64,000 nucleotides of DNA, from the NCBI RefSeq assembly GCF_001870485.1, contig NZ_MDKE01000002.1, positions 1 to 64,000 on the forward strand. Reading direction: 5' to 3'. Of this stretch, positions 8,639-18,209 are shown in pieces (within the stretch, counting starts at the first letter, position 1; each line of letters begins with the position of its first letter). The stretch comes from Oceanisphaera psychrotolerans. GTDB taxonomy: Bacteria > Pseudomonadota > Gammaproteobacteria > Enterobacterales > Aeromonadaceae. A program made the translations under genes and the position numbers. Below the pieces are notes generated by a model. It saw only the letters and a program-made list of their open reading frames with translations, was not told the origin of the DNA and did no database searches.

Positions 8639-8704
8639 TTATCAGATCGAGAGAGGGGCGCCGGGCGCCTCTGTTTTACTCACTTGTTTTACAGGAGTTA
8701 TAGA

Positions 8705-10555
8705 ATGCCAAGGTATCGTTCCGCCACCACCACCCACGGCCGCAACATGGCCGGCGCCCGCGCCCTCTGGCGCGCCACCGGCATGACCGAAGAAGATTTC
8801 GGCAAGCCGATCATTGCGGTGGTCAACTCCTTTACCCAGTTTGTACCGGGCCATGTGCACCTGAAAGATATGGGCCAGCTGGTGGCGCGGGAAATCGAGG
8901 CCGCCGGTGGCGTCGCCAAGGAATTCAACACCATCGCCGTGGATGACGGCATCGCCATGGGTCATGGCGGCATGCTGTACAGCCTGCCCAGCCGGGATCT
9001 GATCGCCGACTCGGTCGAGTACATGGTCAATGCCCACTGTGCCGATGCCATGGTGTGTATCTCCAACTGCGACAAAATCACCCCGGGCATGCTGATGGCC
9101 GCACTGCGGGTCAATATTCCGGTGATTTTCGTGAGCGGTGGCCCGATGGAAGCGGGCAAGACCAAGTTGTCCGATCAGATCATCAAGCTGGATCTGGTCG
9201 ACGCCATGATCCAGGGCGCAGATCCCAAGGTATCGGATGCCCAGAGCGAGCAGATCGAGCGCAGCGCCTGCCCGACCTGTGGTTCCTGCTCCGGCATGTT
9301 CACCGCCAACTCCATGAACTGCCTGACCGAGGCCCTGGGCCTGTCCCAGCCGGCCAACGGCTCGCTGCTGGCGACGCACGCCGATCGGGAGCAGCTGTTC
9401 AAGACGGCGGGTCATCGCATCGTCGAGCTGACCAAGCGTTATTACGAGCAGGATGACGACTCGGCCCTGCCGCGCAGCATCGCCACCAAGGCGGCGTTCG
9501 AAAACGCCATGGTGCTGGATATCGCCATGGGCGGTTCCACCAACACCGTGCTGCACCTGCTGGCCGCCGCCCACGAGGCGGGCGTCGACTTCACCATGGA
9601 CGACATCGATGCGCTGTCGCGCAAGGTGCCCCAGCTGTGCAAGGTGGCCCCCTCGACCCAGAAATACCATATGGAAGACGTACACCGTGCCGGTGGCGTC
9701 ATGGGGATTCTCGGCGAACTGGCCCGTGCCGGCCTGTTGCACACCGAGCTGCCTACCGTGCTGGGCATGACCATGGCCGAGCAGCTGGCCAAATATGATG
9801 TGATGGTGACCGAAGACGAGGCGGTTAAAACCATGTTCCGCGCCGGCCCTGCCGGTATCCGTACCACCAAGGCGTTCAGTCAGGATTGTCGCTGGCCGAC
9901 CCTGGACGACGACAGAGCCGAAGGTTGTATCCGCAGCCTGGAAAACGCCTACAGCCTGGAAGGCGGTCTGGCCGTGCTGTCCGGCAACCTGGCGGTGGAC
10001 GGCTGTATCGTCAAGACCGCCGGCGTCTCCGACGACAACCTGGTTTTCCGCGGACCCGCCCGCATTTATGAGAGTCAGGATACCGCCGTGGCCGGCATTC
10101 TGGGCGGCGAAGTCAAGGCCGGTGAGGTGGTGGTGATCCGCTACGAAGGCCCCAAGGGCGGCCCGGGTATGCAGGAAATGCTCTATCCCACCACCTACCT
10201 CAAATCCATGGGCCTGGGCACCAAGTGTGCGCTGATCACCGATGGTCGCTTCTCCGGCGGGACTTCCGGCCTGTCCATCGGCCATGTCTCTCCCGAGGCG
10301 GCCAACGGCGGCACCATCGGTCTGGTACAGAACGGCGATATCATCGATATCGATATTCCGGGCCGCAGCATCGTGCTGGATGTGCCGGAAGCCGAACTGG
10401 CCGCCCGTCGCGAGGCGATGGATGCCAAGGGTGAACAGGGCTGGCGCCCGGTCGACCGCGAGCGGGAAGTGTCCTTCGCCCTGCGCGCCTATGCGTCACT
10501 GGCAACCAGTGCCGACAAGGGCGCGGTACGCGACATCAGCAAGCTGGGGGGATAA
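8705..10555 (+). CDS. ilvD: Dihydroxy-acid dehydratase
   Basis: IlvD dehydrates 2,3-dihydroxy-isovalerate and -methylvalerate to the keto acids that feed IlvE. The protein is 616 aa, the same as E. coli. Cluster and metal motifs are visible: [41 protein letters not shown], and the C-terminal [24 protein letters not shown] at 8705 is preceded by AGGAG at a good distance. A GC-rich dyad and T-run (about 8652-8678) lies between ilvE and ilvD and might give partial termination. Two bases separate it from ilvA. Confidence 0.96.
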   Translation: MPRYRSATTTHGRNMAGARALWRATGMTEEDFGKPIIAVVNSFTQFVPGHVHLKDMGQLVAREIEAAGGVAKEFNTIAVDDGIAMGHGGMLYSLPSRDLIADSVEYMVNAHCADAMVCISNCDKITPGMLMAALRVNIPVIFVSGGPMEAGKTKLSDQIIKLDLVDAMIQGADPKVSDAQSEQIERSACPTCGSCSGMFTANSMNCLTEALGLSQPANGSLLATHADREQLFKTAGHRIVELTKRYYEQDDDSALPRSIATKAAFENAMVLDIAMGGSTNTVLHLLAAAHEAGVDFTMDDIDALSRKVPQLCKVAPSTQKYHMEDVHRAGGVMGILGELARAGLLHTELPTVLGMTMAEQLAKYDVMVTEDEAVKTMFRAGPAGIRTTKAFSQDCRWPTLDDDRAEGCIRSLENAYSLEGGLAVLSGNLAVDGCIVKTAGVSDDNLVFRGPARIYESQDTAVAGILGGEVKAGEVVVIRYEGPKGGPGMQEMLYPTTYLKSMGLGTKCALITDGRFSGGTSGLSIGHVSPEAANGGTIGLVQNGDIIDIDIPGRSIVLDVPEAELAARREAMDAKGEQGWRPVDREREVSFALRAYASLATSADKGAVRDISKLGG

Positions 10556-10557
10556 CA

Positions 10558-12111
10558 ATGGCACAACCGGCATTGAAAGAGGTCGCCACATTGCGGTCGG
10601 CGGCCGAATATCTGCGCCGCATCCTGCTGTCTCCGGTTTATGAAGCGGCACGGGTAACCCCGCTGTCGCCGCTCAAGAAAATCTCCGAGCGGCTGGGTCA
10701 CCCGGTATCGCTAAAACGGGAAGACATGCAACCGGTGCATTCTTTCAAGCTGCGGGGTGCCTATAACAAGATTGCCCAGCTCAGTCCGGAGCAACAGCAG
10801 GCCGGGGTCATTGCAGCCTCGGCCGGTAATCATGCTCAGGGCGTGGCCCTGTCGGCGGCCAAACTGGGTATCGATGCCACCATCGTCATGCCCACCGTCA
10901 CCCCCGATATCAAGGTGGAATCGGTGCGCCGCTTCGGCGGCAAGGTGGTGCTGCACGGCAATAATTTCGATGAGGCCTATGCCCGTTGTCTGGAGCTGGC
11001 ACAAGAGCACAACCTGACCCTGATACCGCCGTTCGACGACGAAGACGTGATTGCCGGTCAGGGCACCATAGGGCGCGAACTGCTGGAGCAGGATACCCGC
11101 TTGACCCATGTGTTTGTGCCGGTGGGTGGTGGTGGCCTGGCGGCCGGGGTGTCGGTCTATATCAAGCAGCTGCTGCCTCAGGTCAAGGTGATCGGGGTCG
11201 AGGCCGAAGGGTCGGCCTGTCTCAATGCCGCGCTCAAGGCCGGGGAGATTGTCACCCTCGATCGGGTCAGCATGTTTGCCGACGGGGTGGCGGTGAAACG
11301 CATGGGCACCGAAACCTTTCGTCTGTGTCAGCAGTATCTTGATGGGGTGGTCACCGTCAGTTCCGACGAGATCTGCGCCGCGCTCAAGGATATCTTCGAA
11401 GATACCAGAGCCATCGCCGAGCCGTCCGGTGCGTTGTCGCTGGCCGGGTTGAAGAAATACAGCCAGGCGGGTGATTACAAGCATGCCCGCATGGCGGCGG
11501 TGCTCAGCGGTGCCAACGTCAACTTCCATTCCCTGCGTTATGTCTCCGAGCGCTGCGAGCTGGGTGAAAAGCGGGAAGGGGTGCTGGCGGTAACCATCCC
11601 CGAGCGCAAGGGTGCCTTTCTCGAGTTCTGCGAAGTGCTCGGCAACCGCATGGTCACCGAGTTCAACTATCGCTACTCGTCGGAAGACAAGGCCGCCCTG
11701 CTGGTGTCGGTGCGGCTCAGCGACGGAGATCGGGAGCTGACCCAGATCATGATGGAACTGGAGCAGGCCGGTTATCCGGTGGCCAACATGACCGATAACG
11801 ATCTGGCCAAGTCTCACGTGCGTTACATGGTCGGTGGCCGGCCACCCAAGGCCCTGCACGAGCGGCTGTACAGCTTCCGTTTTCCCGAGCAACCCGGTGC
11901 CCTGATGCGCTTCCTGCATACCCTGGGGACGCACTGGAACATCAGCCTGTTTCACTATCGTAATCACGGGGCCGAGTTTGGCCGGGTACTCTGTGCCTTC
12001 GAACTGCCCGATGCAGATCTGGTTTCGTTCGAGCGATATCTGGCCGAGCTGGGCTACCGTTGGGATGATGTGACTCAGGATCCCGCCTACCAGTTTTTTC
12101 TGGCGCATTAA
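10558..12111 (+). CDS. ilvA: Threonine ammonia-lyase, biosynthetic
   Basis: IlvA deaminates threonine to 2-ketobutyrate, committing carbon to isoleucine; isoleucine inhibits it. At 517 aa it matches E. coli IlvA (514). The PLP lysine is Lys64 in SFKLRGAYNK, the glycine loop is VGGGGLAAGVS, and two ACT-like regulatory repeats fill residues about 325-510 (LAVTIPERKGAFLEFC and LYSFRFPEQPGALMRFL). It is the last gene of the ilv operon, 2 bases after ilvD, with a hairpin just downstream. Confidence 0.96.
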   Translation: MAQPALKEVATLRSAAEYLRRILLSPVYEAARVTPLSPLKKISERLGHPVSLKREDMQPVHSFKLRGAYNKIAQLSPEQQQAGVIAASAGNHAQGVALSAAKLGIDATIVMPTVTPDIKVESVRRFGGKVVLHGNNFDEAYARCLELAQEHNLTLIPPFDDEDVIAGQGTIGRELLEQDTRLTHVFVPVGGGGLAAGVSVYIKQLLPQVKVIGVEAEGSACLNAALKAGEIVTLDRVSMFADGVAVKRMGTETFRLCQQYLDGVVTVSSDEICAALKDIFEDTRAIAEPSGALSLAGLKKYSQAGDYKHARMAAVLSGANVNFHSLRYVSERCELGEKREGVLAVTIPERKGAFLEFCEVLGNRMVTEFNYRYSSEDKAALLVSVRLSDGDRELTQIMMELEQAGYPVANMTDNDLAKSHVRYMVGGRPPKALHERLYSFRFPEQPGALMRFLHTLGTHWNISLFHYRNHGAEFGRVLCAFELPDADLVSFERYLAELGYRWDDVTQDPAYQFFLAH

Positions 12112-12115
12112 GCAA

Positions 12116-12148
12116 TACCGGCAAGGTCCCGTTCTGGCCTTGCCGGTA
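12116..12148 (+). terminator. Hairpin at the end of the ilv operon
   Basis: TACCGGCAAGG / CCTTGCCGGTA, an 11-bp perfect stem (12116-12126, 12138-12148). The T-tract is weak (CCGTTTACG). A TATAAT follows at 12166-12171 and could be a -10 for the next gene, but its best -35 (TTGCCG) is 20 bp away. Confidence 0.6.
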
Positions 12149-12272
12149 CCGTTTACGCCAACCGGTATAATGCAGAACATATCGCACCGATATTGTGTAC
12201 ATTTCCGTTGATAAAAACACCATCTCTTGTTCTAATTCTGCTCGTTTCTTCATTATCTTCAGGACTCCCACC

Positions 12273-13094
12273 ATGGGTCTGTTGTCTGCACTACTGGTTT
12301 CCATCGGTCAGATCTATTTTGTTAACCGCCCGCTAGCCGGTTTGTTGATTACACTGGGTGTGCTGTGGGCCGCGCCCTACATGGCGCTGGCCATGCTGAT
12401 TGCGGCCCTGAGCGGGGTGCTGGTCGCGCACTGTCTTGAATTCGATGCCCAACTACAGGCCGAAGGCTGTTACGGCTTCAATGCGGCCCTGGTCGGGCTG
12501 GCGCTGGCGTTATTTGCACCGCCCGGTGTGGGTATGCTGGTGGCATCCGCCGTGCTGGGTGCGCTGTCTTGCCTTATTTATGCCTTCTTGCGTATGAAAG
12601 TCCGTTTTCCCTGCTACACACTGCCTTTTAACCTGCTGGTTCTGCCCTGGTTATATTGGAATGGGCATCGTCTGGTCGATGAAATACCGCAAGGTTATGA
12701 CTTTTCGTTATCGGCTATCGGACAGGTGGTTTTTTTACCCGATACGGTGCCGGCGATCATGGGCTGTGCCGCCTTGTTGCTGGCGGGTATTGGCATGCTG
12801 GGCTGGGCTTTTGCGGGGGCGGTGATCACCAGTGGTACCGCCTTGTTATTGCTGGTGAATCCCGATTACATCAATTTTGGCCTGACTGGTTACAACGGGG
12901 TGCTGGCCGCCATCGCCATGTTCTGGCATGGCTTCAAGCCCGGCTGGAGTATCGTTGCCGCCGTGCTGGCGGGCCTGATGACCGCCATCATGCTGAAAAC
13001 CGGGCTGCCGATGCTGACCATGCCCTTCGTATTAAGCTGCTGGCTGTGTCTGGCATTACGCGGCCGGCTGTGTGATTACCGGACGAATACATGA
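12273..13094 (+). CDS. Urea transporter (UT/Yut family)
   Basis: A 273-aa, almost wholly hydrophobic protein with about ten membrane spans arranged as two repeats. The repeat signatures of bacterial urea channels are present: GCYGFNAALVGLALALF then YTLPFNLLVLPWLYW in the first half, and GLTGYNGVLAAIAMFW then LTMPFVLSCWL in the second. In the family these line a urea pore in the inner membrane. There is no urease gene in the window. The ATG at 12273 is chosen because CAGGACTCCC provides the ribosome site and it starts just before the first conserved segment; an in-frame ATG at 12195 is less likely. Confidence 0.8.
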   Translation: MGLLSALLVSIGQIYFVNRPLAGLLITLGVLWAAPYMALAMLIAALSGVLVAHCLEFDAQLQAEGCYGFNAALVGLALALFAPPGVGMLVASAVLGALSCLIYAFLRMKVRFPCYTLPFNLLVLPWLYWNGHRLVDEIPQGYDFSLSAIGQVVFLPDTVPAIMGCAALLLAGIGMLGWAFAGAVITSGTALLLLVNPDYINFGLTGYNGVLAAIAMFWHGFKPGWSIVAAVLAGLMTAIMLKTGLPMLTMPFVLSCWLCLALRGRLCDYRTNT

Positions 13095-13113
13095 ACAACA
13101 GGGAGAGGGTGTA

Positions 13114-13980
13114 ATGAAGCTGGGCTTTATCGGAATAGGGTTGATGGGCAAGCCGATGACACAGCGTTTTCTGCAGGCCGGCTTTTAGGTCTCGGTATGG
13201 AACCGTAGCGTGCACAAGCTGTCCGAGGTCGAGGCTGCCGGTGCCACCGTTGCCAGCAGCATAGGTGAACTGGTGGAGCAGGTGGATCTGGTGCTGCTGT
13301 GCCTGGCCAATACCGCCGTGGTGGAAGAGGTAGTCTTCGGTGCCGGTGGCGTGGCGACTCACGGCCGGGCAGATCAGCTGCTGGTGGACTTTTCCAGCTC
13401 GGATCCGGAAGCGACCCGGGACTTTGCCGCACGGCTGAAAGCGCAATGTGGCATGAGCTGGGTCGACTCACCGGTTTCCGGTGGCGTGGCCGGTGCCGAG
13501 GCCGGCAGCCTGGCGATTATGTGTGGCGGTGAGGCGACAGATATCGAACGCATTCGTCCCGTGCTGGCGCCGTTGTCGCAGCGGGCAACTCATATGGGAG
13601 CGGTGGGGGCCGGTCAGGTCACCAAGGTGTGCAACCAGATGATCGTCGGCTGCAACCTGATGGTGCTGGCGGAGATGATGGCGCTGGCCAAAGCCAGCGG
13701 TGTGGATGCAGACAAGATCCCCGATGCTCTGGCCGGTGGCTTCGCCGACTCCAGGCCGATGCAGCTCACCGGCCCGCTGATGGCGGACGAGTCGGATCCG
13801 GATCCCAAGTGGCATGTGCGCACCCTGCTCAAGGATCTGGACATGGCGGTGGCTCTGAGCCTGCGCGAGGGCAGTGCCACCCCTATGTCGGGCCTGGCCG
13901 CTCAGCTGATGCGGCAGCACGGCAGCAAGGGCTATCTGGAGCGGGACCCCGCCACCCTGATCAAATTGTACAAGGACTGA
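13114..13980 (+). pseudogene. NAD(P)-dependent beta-hydroxyacid dehydrogenase with an amber stop at codon 25
   Basis: The frame encodes a 288-residue protein of the 3-hydroxyisobutyrate dehydrogenase / tartronate semialdehyde reductase family. The N-terminal Rossmann motif reads GFIGIGLMGKPM, then FLQAGF, a TAG at 13186-13188, then VSVWNRS. The family would have one residue (probably Gln, CAG) where the stop stands. Downstream are DSPVSGGVAGAEAGSLAIMCGG and the catalytic-lysine region GAGQVTKVCNQMIVGCN. A GTG at 13210 could restart translation, but the product would lack the nucleotide-binding loop. It lies 19 bases after the urea transporter gene. A C-to-T nonsense change or sequencing error both fit. 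Confidence 0.85.
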
Positions 13981-13983
13981 TAA

Positions 13984-14007
13984 AAAAGGAGCCTTGCGGC
14001 TCCTTTT
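13984..14007. terminator. Bidirectional terminator between the dehydrogenase and hemY
   Basis: AAAAGGAGCC / GGCTCCTTTT, 10-bp perfect stem with TTGC loop. A-run and T-run flank it, so it can serve both convergent genes. Confidence 0.85.
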
Positions 14008-14028
14008 GGTGTCTGAATGAATACCGGC

Positions 14029-15204
14029 TCAGGAGGCCAGCGCCAGGCTGTGACGATAGTAGTCGTTGGCCTTGGCCAGATCCTTGCGCTTTTCCGCCAG
14101 ACCCGCCAGCAGCACATAGTCACCGGCACAGGGCTTGAGTGCCACCGCCTGTTGCAGGTGCGCTTCCGCTTCTTCCGGCTTGCCATCCTTCAGGTACAAC
14201 TGGCCCAGGGTGGAATGCAGCTCGGGCAGGGTTTCCTTCTTCGCCTTCTTCTCCAGCACGGTGAGCAACGGATGATAGTCGCTCAGCTGCAGCCGGGTCA
14301 TACAGGCCAGCAGCCGCGGATCGCTTTCCTTGTTCAGCCCTTCCAGCAGCAGTTGCTGGGCTTCCTTGTATGCCTTGAGTCCGGTCAACCGATCGCACAG
14401 CGGGGCCAGAATGTCGGCCTGATACTTTTCCTTGCGCGGCAGGCCCTGCCACAGGGTGAGCAGACCTTCGCTGCCGTCGGTCTTGGCGGTGCTGTTAAAC
14501 CAGCCGGCATAGGCCTGTTGCTTCAGGGTCTGCTGCTCTTCGGACTCGATAAGCCCCTTTTCAGCCAGGGCATTCAGGGTACTCAGCAGCGACGACCATT
14601 CACCGGCGGCGAAATAGACGTCTTTCTGCAGCTTGAGCAGGGCTGGCTGGCTGCCGTACTCCTGCTCCAGCTGCCGCACCCCGGCCAGTGCCTGTTCCAG
14701 TTGACCTTGCTGGTATTGCAGTCGCGTTTGAGTGAGTCCCACCGCCAGACCGGCGCCCGGATTCTGCTCATGGGCCTGACGCAAGTAATCGTCGCGCTTT
14801 TCTTCGTGCCCCTGCGCCTGGGCGGCGGTGGCCGCATTCAGGTAGTTGAGCAGGGCCAGATCGTTGCCCTTGGTCCCCTTGAGCAGCATTTTTTCGGCGG
14901 TGGCATAGTCTTCCGCCACCAACGCCTGCATGCCGCTCTGGGTAAAGCTCAGGGCCTTGCGGCGACGGCGGCCGACAAACCAGCCGCGGGTGCGATGGCT
15001 CAGCCCGAAAATCCGACCCAGCAACCATTCGATAAACAGCAGCAATACATAGAACAGCACCACGGCCACCAGAAATACGGTGGCGGTGGTTTCGATGGTG
15101 TAACCGCTGGCGGCGACCAGTACATAACCCTGTTGGCCGGTGATGTCCGGACCGATGACCAGGCCGGCGACCAGGATGGCGACGATAATCGCAAGACGTA
15201 TCAT
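14029..15204 (-). CDS. hemY: HemY family heme-biosynthesis-associated TPR membrane protein
   Basis: A 391-aa inner-membrane protein: a first hydrophobic helix (residues 2-22), a second around 42-65 (TATVFLVAVVLFYVLLLFIEWLL), a basic cytoplasmic patch with HRTRGWFVGRRRRKA, and then a long array of TPR-like helical hairpins. That is the HemY_N plus TPR arrangement of the E. coli protein (398 aa), the last gene of hemCDXY. HemY is thought to organise late heme-synthesis steps; its exact biochemical role is unsettled. It follows hemX by 10 bases. Confidence 0.92.
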   Translation of the reverse strand: MIRLAIIVAILVAGLVIGPDITGQQGYVLVAASGYTIETTATVFLVAVVLFYVLLLFIEWLLGRIFGLSHRTRGWFVGRRRRKALSFTQSGMQALVAEDYATAEKMLLKGTKGNDLALLNYLNAATAAQAQGHEEKRDDYLRQAHEQNPGAGLAVGLTQTRLQYQQGQLEQALAGVRQLEQEYGSQPALLKLQKDVYFAAGEWSSLLSTLNALAEKGLIESEEQQTLKQQAYAGWFNSTAKTDGSEGLLTLWQGLPRKEKYQADILAPLCDRLTGLKAYKEAQQLLLEGLNKESDPRLLACMTRLQLSDYHPLLTVLEKKAKKETLPELHSTLGQLYLKDGKPEEAEAHLQQAVALKPCAGDYVLLAGLAEKRKDLAKANDYYRHSLALAS

Positions 15205-15214
15205 AGACTCCCCC

Positions 15215-16345
15215 TTACAGGCCGGTCAGCAGGCGTTGCAGCCTGTCATCCAGCAGTTGCTGCAGGCGTTCCTGAGCGCTGAACTGCTCGGGATAGTCCA
15301 CCTTGATCTGCTGGCCACTGAGCTGCTCTATCTGTTCCAGCATAAACTGGCGCACGCTGTCGTCGGCAAAGTAGTCCTGCAGCCATTGTCTGGCCTGAGC
15401 CAGAGAGCTGTCGTAGATCTCCTGCTGTTCGCGATAGACCGCCAGCTGGGCCTGCAGCAGCTTGCCCTTGAGGTTTTCGCTCAGGTACCAGTGTTGCTGG
15501 GGTGACAGCAGGGCTTCCACGTTGCCGTCGCGGCGGCGCACGGTCACGAAGTTGTCACTGAAACTGGCCCAGCTCTTTTTCAGGTTTTCTTTCCAGTCGC
15601 TGACCGACTCGGACAGGGTGAAATCCGGCTCTTCGGCCCGGGCCATGATGACCCCGGCCAGCGTGAGCTTGTCTACCTGATCGTTGATGCTGTTGAGCTT
15701 GATCACCAGGCCTTCCCGGTCGACTTTCTGCACCGACTTGATGCTGGCGATATCGTCCGCCAATGCCCGGCGTACCGGAGTCAGGCCGGGATCGTTCAGG
15801 GCGGCCAGACGTTCGTCGGCATTGGCCAGCATCATGGCGGCGGATACCGCATCCTGCTCCAGCCAGAGTTTGCGGCCAGCCATGCGCACCAGATATTCGG
15901 CTTCCGCCAGCATCCAGTCGTTGGGGCGCTTGCTGTCCAGATCCAGCACCTTGTGTGACAGCCCTTCAAGCTGCTCGGTGGTGCTGCTTTGGTTGTTGAT
16001 CACGGCGGCCAGCTGGCTGCTCTGCTTGGCCTCGGCCTGTTGCAGGCGTTGCTGTTGCTGTGCAACTTCCGCCTGCAGCTGGCTCATCTGCTCGGCCTGA
16101 GCCAGCGCCTGGTTGTGACCGTGCCAGTACAGTATGGCCGTCAGCAGAATGGCGATAATAATGGCGATGATGGCCAGTATCTTGCCGGACGAAGAGGATT
16201 TTTTCTGCTCCGGTGCTCGCTGTTCCGGTTCTGAGGAAGCCGCAGGCGGTACTGCCTGCTGTTGCTCGGCGGTCACGTCGGCATCAACCTCGCCCTTGAC
16301 CGCGGTATTCTGATGTTCTTGATGATTATCTGTCTTGTCTGTCAT
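15215..16345 (-). CDS. hemX: HemX family membrane protein (uroporphyrinogen-III C-methyltransferase-annotated)
   Basis: The product has 376 aa with an acidic, Glu/Gln-rich cytoplasmic N-terminus, one transmembrane helix at about 52-70 (ILAIIAIIIAILLTAILYW), a Gln-rich coiled coil (about 75-130), and the conserved periplasmic HemX block including WMLAEAEYLVRMAGRKLWLEQD and DIASIKSVQKVDREGL. It matches E. coli HemX (393 aa). Databases often name it a methyltransferase, but nothing here resembles an SAM-binding site, so I treat that name as historical. The start at 16345 (MTDKTDN) overlaps the end of hemD by 20 bases. Confidence 0.9.
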   Translation of the reverse strand: MTDKTDNHQEHQNTAVKGEVDADVTAEQQQAVPPAASSEPEQRAPEQKKSSSSGKILAIIAIIIAILLTAILYWHGHNQALAQAEQMSQLQAEVAQQQQRLQQAEAKQSSQLAAVINNQSSTTEQLEGLSHKVLDLDSKRPNDWMLAEAEYLVRMAGRKLWLEQDAVSAAMMLANADERLAALNDPGLTPVRRALADDIASIKSVQKVDREGLVIKLNSINDQVDKLTLAGVIMARAEEPDFTLSESVSDWKENLKKSWASFSDNFVTVRRRDGNVEALLSPQQHWYLSENLKGKLLQAQLAVYREQQEIYDSSLAQARQWLQDYFADDSVRQFMLEQIEQLSGQQIKVDYPEQFSAQERLQQLLDDRLQRLLTGL

Positions 16346-17087
16346 TCCGTTTCCTCTCATCCAGAGCGTCAATCAGCGCCTGATTGGATGCACCTTCTGC
16401 ATTAATGACCTGAGTGAAGCCCAGCTCTCTGGCCTCGAGGGCCACCCGTATACTGGGTACAATCAATAAACGGCTTGTCAGCCAGTCCCTTGCGCTGGTG
16501 GCAGTCAGTTGCACCAGATGGTTCAGCAGCCCGCCACTGGTGATGATAATACTGTCCACACCCTGGCTCTGCCAGCTTTTCACCAAGGTGCCATTCGGAT
16601 CGGGGTGGTAGTGGCGTCGGTAGACTTCACAATAGTCGACCAGTGCCCCTGCCTGCATCAGGGTCGGGGCGATCAGATGACGGCCGCCATTACCACGCAG
16701 GATAACCACCCGGCGTCCCGTAAGCTGCCGTAACTCCGGCAGTGAAATAACGCCTTCGGAGCGGGGATCATCCGGTACTGTCGCACCGGGAACCCCCACC
16801 GAGTCAAAGGCATTTCCGGTCGCCTCGCCTACGGCAATGTAGTGGGCGTCCGGCCAGGAAGAGCCTTGTTGTTTCAATGCATTATCGGCGAAATTAACCG
16901 CCTGTACGCTGACCGCTATCACATAATCCCGAGCCGAAAGATCGGCAAGCAGGGCGGGCAATCGGTCTAATTCGACTCCCTCGACAAAGCTCAGCAGCGG
17001 GCTGACCACCGGTTGGTGGCCAGCCGCGAGCAAAGCCTGGCTCAGGCTGGTGGCCTGAGGCTCGGGGCGTACCACCAACGGGATCAT
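16326..17087 (-). CDS. hemD: Uroporphyrinogen-III synthase
   Basis: HemD closes hydroxymethylbilane, with inversion of ring D, to give uroporphyrinogen III in heme/siroheme synthesis. The 253-aa protein has the two-lobed HemD pattern: PxxxxLxxxLxxxGxxxxxxPLLxF at the start and [15 protein letters not shown] / [15 protein letters not shown] toward the end. The start ATG at 17087 overlaps the hemC stop by ATGA, indicating coupled translation. A longer in-frame reading upstream lies inside hemC and is not the gene. Confidence 0.92.
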   Translation of the reverse strand: MIPLVVRPEPQATSLSQALLAAGHQPVVSPLLSFVEGVELDRLPALLADLSARDYVIAVSVQAVNFADNALKQQGSSWPDAHYIAVGEATGNAFDSVGVPGATVPDDPRSEGVISLPELRQLTGRRVVILRGNGGRHLIAPTLMQAGALVDYCEVYRRHYHPDPNGTLVKSWQSQGVDSIIITSGGLLNHLVQLTATSARDWLTSRLLIVPSIRVALEARELGFTQVINAEGASNQALIDALDERKRNDRQDR

Positions 17088-18013
17088 GACCGGTAAACCT
17101 CGTCCAGTATCTGGTCTGCGCCCCGGGCCAGCAGCCGCTTGGCCAGCTCGGCGCCCAGGGCTTCGCCCTGACCGGCGGGGCCGGTGATCTCCTCGAAGAT
17201 AATCTGACTGCCATCGGGCCGACCAACCAGGCCCCGCAGCCAGATGTTGTCGCCTTGCAGCTCTGCATAAGAGCCGATAGGAACCTGACAACCTCCTTGC
17301 AAGCCATGGTTCATGGCGCGTTCTGCCACCACCCGCAACCGGGTTTCATGGTGATCGAGCGGAGCCAGCAGTTCGAGCAGCTCCGCATCATCCAGCCGAC
17401 ACTCTATGCCCACGGCACCCTGGCCGTTGGCGGGCAGGCTGTCTTCCGGACTCATCAGGCCGGCGATGCGGCCTTCCAGCTCCAGTCGCTTGAGGCCGGC
17501 GGCGGCAAGGATGATGGCATCGTACAGGCCCTCATCCAGCTTGCGCAGCCGGGTTTGCACGTTTCCGCGCAGGGTCTTGACCTCAAGATGTGGGTAGCGG
17601 GCGCGGACCTGGCATTCCCGCCGCAGGCTGGCGGTACCGACCACGGCACCGGCCGGCAGTTGCTCGAGATGGGTATAGTGATTGGAAACAAAGGCATCGC
17701 GTGGATCTTCCCGTTCACAAATCACGGTCAGCCCCAGAGTCTCGGGAAACTCGACTGGTACGTCTTTCATCGAATGCACGGCAATATCGGCACGACCGTC
17801 CAGCATGGCCTGCTCCAGTTCCTTGATGAAAAGCCCCTTGCCGCCGATCTTGGACAGGGGTGTGTCGAGCAGCACATCACCCTGAGTGGTCATGGGCACC
17901 AGCTCGACACCGATATGGGGATGCAGCTGTTCCAGCCGCTCTTTGACATAATGGGCCTGCCACAGAGCCAGCAGACTCTTACGGGTGGCGATGCGGATGA
18001 TGCGATTTGCCAT
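17084..18013 (-). CDS. hemC: Hydroxymethylbilane synthase (porphobilinogen deaminase)
   Basis: HemC polymerises four porphobilinogen molecules into hydroxymethylbilane. The 309-aa protein (E. coli 313) begins [20 protein letters not shown] and shows [23 protein letters not shown] with the catalytic Asp region, TASLRRECQ, and the dipyrromethane-cofactor cysteine in [13 protein letters not shown]. It leads the hemCDXY operon and diverges from cyaA across 196 bases, as in E. coli. Confidence 0.96.
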   Translation of the reverse strand: MANRIIRIATRKSLLALWQAHYVKERLEQLHPHIGVELVPMTTQGDVLLDTPLSKIGGKGLFIKELEQAMLDGRADIAVHSMKDVPVEFPETLGLTVICEREDPRDAFVSNHYTHLEQLPAGAVVGTASLRRECQVRARYPHLEVKTLRGNVQTRLRKLDEGLYDAIILAAAGLKRLELEGRIAGLMSPEDSLPANGQGAVGIECRLDDAELLELLAPLDHHETRLRVVAERAMNHGLQGGCQVPIGSYAELQGDNIWLRGLVGRPDGSQIIFEEITGPAGQGEALGAELAKRLLARGADQILDEVYRS

Positions 18014-18108
18014 TTGAATCTCTTCTTTGTGTCCATTAATGCGCCGATATTATCATTCCTGTCGGTGCATTACAGGGAAGAAAGCCGGACCGGTACGATG
18101 TTGCGAAA

Positions 18109-18124
18109 ATGTGTCATGACACAT
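18109..18124. promoter_or_regulatory. Perfect 16-bp palindrome in the hemC-cyaA intergenic region
   Basis: ATGTGTCATGACACAT is a perfect dyad midway between the divergent genes. The halves resemble CRP (TGTG ... CACA) but the spacing is 2 bases too short, so the regulator is uncertain. Confidence 0.4.
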
Positions 18125-18125
18125 A

Positions 18126-18161
18126 TTGTTCATTTACTGGCTAATTGTTACCATGATCACA
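18126..18161 (+). promoter_or_regulatory. cyaA promoter overlapped by a CRP site
   Basis: TTGTTC (18126-18131), 17-bp spacer, TACCAT (18149-18154). A CRP box TGTTA-CCATGA-TCACA (18146-18161; 9 of 10 consensus positions) covers the -10. E. coli cyaA P2 is repressed by CRP-cAMP at a site placed the same way, so negative autoregulation of cAMP synthesis is a good inference. Confidence 0.6.
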
Positions 18162-18209
18162 CTTTTGACCTGTTCCGGGTCTGTTTCGGTCCAATAAAGG
18201 CCAGTACCC

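Noticed and set aside
8652-8678. GC-rich dyad between ilvE and ilvD as a full terminator
   Set aside because: Stem is imperfect and the T-tract short; ilvD and ilvA belong to the same operon. At most partial termination.
8642-10285. 547-codon open frame on the minus strand across ilvD
   Set aside because: Antisense to a clear 616-aa IlvD; GC-rich third positions keep the opposite strand open. Low-complexity Gly/His/Gln product with no motif.
12166-12171. TATAAT before the urea transporter as a firm promoter
   Set aside because: The -10 is perfect but no -35 stands at 16-18 bp.
16326-17291. Longer HemD reading beginning inside hemC
   Set aside because: The ATGA overlap at 17084-17087 marks the natural start, and the extra 68 residues are hemC read in the wrong frame.
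18109-18124. Palindrome as a CRP site
   Set aside because: TGTG and CACA are six bases apart rather than eight, so spacing does not suit CRP; kept only as an unassigned dyad.
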